From Adineta steineri (Eukaryota > Rotifera > Eurotatoria > Adinetida > Adinetidae), in the NCBI GenBank assembly GCA_905250115.1, contig CAJNOI010000121.1, forward strand, positions 74,241-138,240: a stretch of DNA of 64,000 nucleotides. Reading direction: 5' to 3'. Below the pieces are notes generated by a model, which saw nothing but the letters and a program-made list of their open reading frames with translations, had not been told where the DNA came from and made no database searches. Below are positions 62,111 through 64,000 of the stretch, piece by piece (position 1 is the stretch's first letter; every line of letters starts with the position of its first letter). The position numbers and the translations under genes are program-made.

Positions 62111-64000
62111 TCAGGTACAAGCTAATGCAATATAACTTCGGCTGAATAAAACATTCTTATTACATTTAGGACATGCTTGGGCTTGATGTGTCCATTTTTG
62201 TAATAAATCTTTAATACATCTAATCAAAACAAAAGGAAGAAAAAATAGAAAAAAAAGATAAGATTTTTATTACCGTTGATGAAATATATGTGTGCACGTT
62301 AAAATTTGAATATGATCAGATTGCATACCCATTGCTTTTTGACAAATCGGACATAAAAGATCAGCTTCTTGATATAGACGTTCAGCAGCTTCTTTTACTT
62401 GTCGTGCTTCTTCTAATCGATTATCAGATGAAAGTATACGTTCATTCAATAAATGACATCTTGCTTGCATTAATTTATTACCCATTGATGTTGCTGTTGA
62501 TAATGCTGTTGCAAGAATTTCAGTTGCCTAAAAATGTTTAATATAAATCTCAATTAATTTCAAATCATAATATATACTCAACAATAATTTTCGACATCTT
62601 ATGACTAATGAGTTGATATTTAATCATTTTTCTTAACTGTCATTGTGGAAAAAAATCTATTTACTGTATAAAAGAGAATATATCATTCAAGTCGATCTTA
62701 TCTTTTTCTTTCTTCTTCTTATGGATAGCATATATGACAGACAGACAAGATAAACTATGCCTATTCTCTCAACAAAACTAATTATTATGACAATGTTAAT
62801 AATAGGTTATAGACAAAGAAAAATATTATTCAAATGTTTCTTTTTCTCCATGTACTTACCGTTTGTTTTTGTGTGTCCGATTCCAATAAAGCTTTAACAA
62901 GACCAATCATAGCAAGCGTATAACTATATCGATCATTCATATCTTGTAACATCGGAATAGCAGCTTCATATTTTTTACATGCGACCTTGATACATAAAAA
63001 TAAAAGAAAAATAGTCATCATCAGACATTATAATCAAAGCACATGTTTATTGAATGACAAGATATGTCTGTATTACACATCAGGAGGTAGCTCGTTATCG
63101 ATCGAACATCATTCTATATTTATATCTGTTTATTTGTACGTTTGACTCCCCGCTTACCTCATTATTGTTTTGCGAACGTTGTATGTCACCTATACATACA
63201 AGACACTTAGCTTGAACAGGTCGATCTCCAATACTAGATGCAGCTTTCATTGCTTCCTATAATTTTTTTAAAATATCTAATATATATATTCATGAATAAT
63301 ATTATTACTTCAACACATTTCGTTGCACCATCAAAATCACCCATTAATCTTAATGGTGTTGCTAATTTTAATTTAGTTAAACGAACAAATTTTGAACTAA
63401 CATTTGCATTTTCTTCAACAGCATAAGCAGCATTTGATAAGGATATTTCATGTGCACGACGTTGAAATGCAAGTGCTTTTGGAAAATCTTTTAATGCAAG
63501 AAAAACTTTACCCATTGTACTTAAGACATGAATTTCCATTAAATGATCTTCATGTTCATGTGAAATACATAATGCTTTATCAAGACATTCAAGAACTTTA
63601 TTAAAATTACATAAACCTATATAAGAATCTGCCATAACAAGTAATGCATAACCTTGTACAGATTCAGTTGGTGCTGAATATTGAAGTGCTGATCGTGAAT
63701 AACTCACTGCTTTAAAATAATCAGCAAGCATTTCATTTGCACGTGATAAAGTTAAATAAGCTTGTGCACGAAGATTATTATCATCAATTTCATGTGCAAT
63801 ATCAATTTGTTGGACAGCATAAACAAGATAATCTTTATTACGTCCACGATCACGTGATGCTGCTGCTAAATAACCCAATGTAGAAAAACGTAGACGATTA
63901 TCTTTCATTTTTTGTAATGATATTGTCCATTTTTTAATTGCAGCATCATAATTTTTTTCAGCATATAATTCCAAACCTTCATCAACTTGTCGACGAATCA
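62111..64000 (-). CDS. RAPSN: Rapsyn-like protein (TPR plus RING-H2), 5' end outside the window
   Basis: Minus-strand exons seen: 63309-64000 (continues out), 63158-63256, 62860-62985, 62274-62527, 62111-62219. The product reads RRQVDEGLELYAEKNYDAA at the visible N-side, then tetratricopeptide helices (AAIKKWTISLQKM, LRAQAYLTLSRANEML, MEIHVLSTMGKVFLALKDF, GDRPVQAKCLVCIGDIQRS). It ends in a RING-H2 (CPIC..CTHIFHQRC..CPKC). Order and spacing match rapsyn, the scaffold that clusters acetylcholine receptors and has E3 activity. The vertebrate C-terminal tail differs. It is convergent with HADH, 166 bases apart. Only the first residues are missing, so the family is secure. Confidence 0.88.

Overview
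The window is nuclear DNA of an animal, most likely a bdelloid rotifer. It is very AT-rich. Genes are compact and full of 45-60 bp GT-AG introns. The products are clear metazoan orthologues: LARP4, ARMC8, a ZFAND5/6-like protein, ERK, DDX27, an IAP, HADH and rapsyn. NHL-repeat and LRR proteins, many small non-autonomous DNA transposons and same-strand gene spacing of about 150 bp also fit bdelloids. The species cannot be named from the sequence. Two N runs (26643-26652, 10 N; 39837-39936, 100 N) show this is a scaffold.

Layout. (1) 1-6807 is one arm of a large inverted repeat. It holds a complete LARP4 gene (minus), the 5' part of ARMC8 (plus) and a hAT-type MITE. ARMC8 continues past the repeat to 9635. 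(2) 12023-12960 is an A20/AN1 zinc-finger gene. (3) 16084-31117 is a tandem array of six papain-like (C1A) cysteine protease copies, all on plus. P1, P4 and P6 look intact. P2 is 5'-truncated, P3 has Ser in place of the catalytic Cys, and P5 has a nonsense codon. The array ends against a convergent GPI-anchor-type LRR gene (31286-32344, minus), and broken pieces of that LRR gene's 3' end were duplicated together with the proteases. (4) 34483-37808 is an NHL-repeat gene with an unusually long first intron. (5) After the 100-N gap, 39937-46511 is the second arm, in opposite orientation: truncated ARMC8, a full LARP4 and the same hAT insertion in a shorter form. (6) 49605-64000 is a normal gene-dense stretch: ERK, DDX27, an IAP with up to seven BIR-like modules plus a RING, HADH, and the 3' part of rapsyn running off the window.

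The housekeeping genes are functionally unrelated neighbours: mRNA stability, GID/CTLH ubiquitin ligase, MAPK signalling, ribosome biogenesis, apoptosis control, beta-oxidation and receptor clustering. The array is the accessory, fast-evolving part. It has an invariant exon plan with a 20-nt microexon and a split catalytic codon, hypervariable acidic or Asp/Asn-rich tails, mosaic similarity between P5 and P6 suggesting gene conversion, and transposon insertions.

Two points deserve attention. The first is the protease array with its catalytic Cys-to-Ser paralogue and co-duplicated LRR debris. The second is the inverted repeat, which is either a real palindrome of allelic copies or a scaffolding join of two haplotypes. 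The sequence cannot decide between these, because the inner edge of the right arm is exactly the gap.
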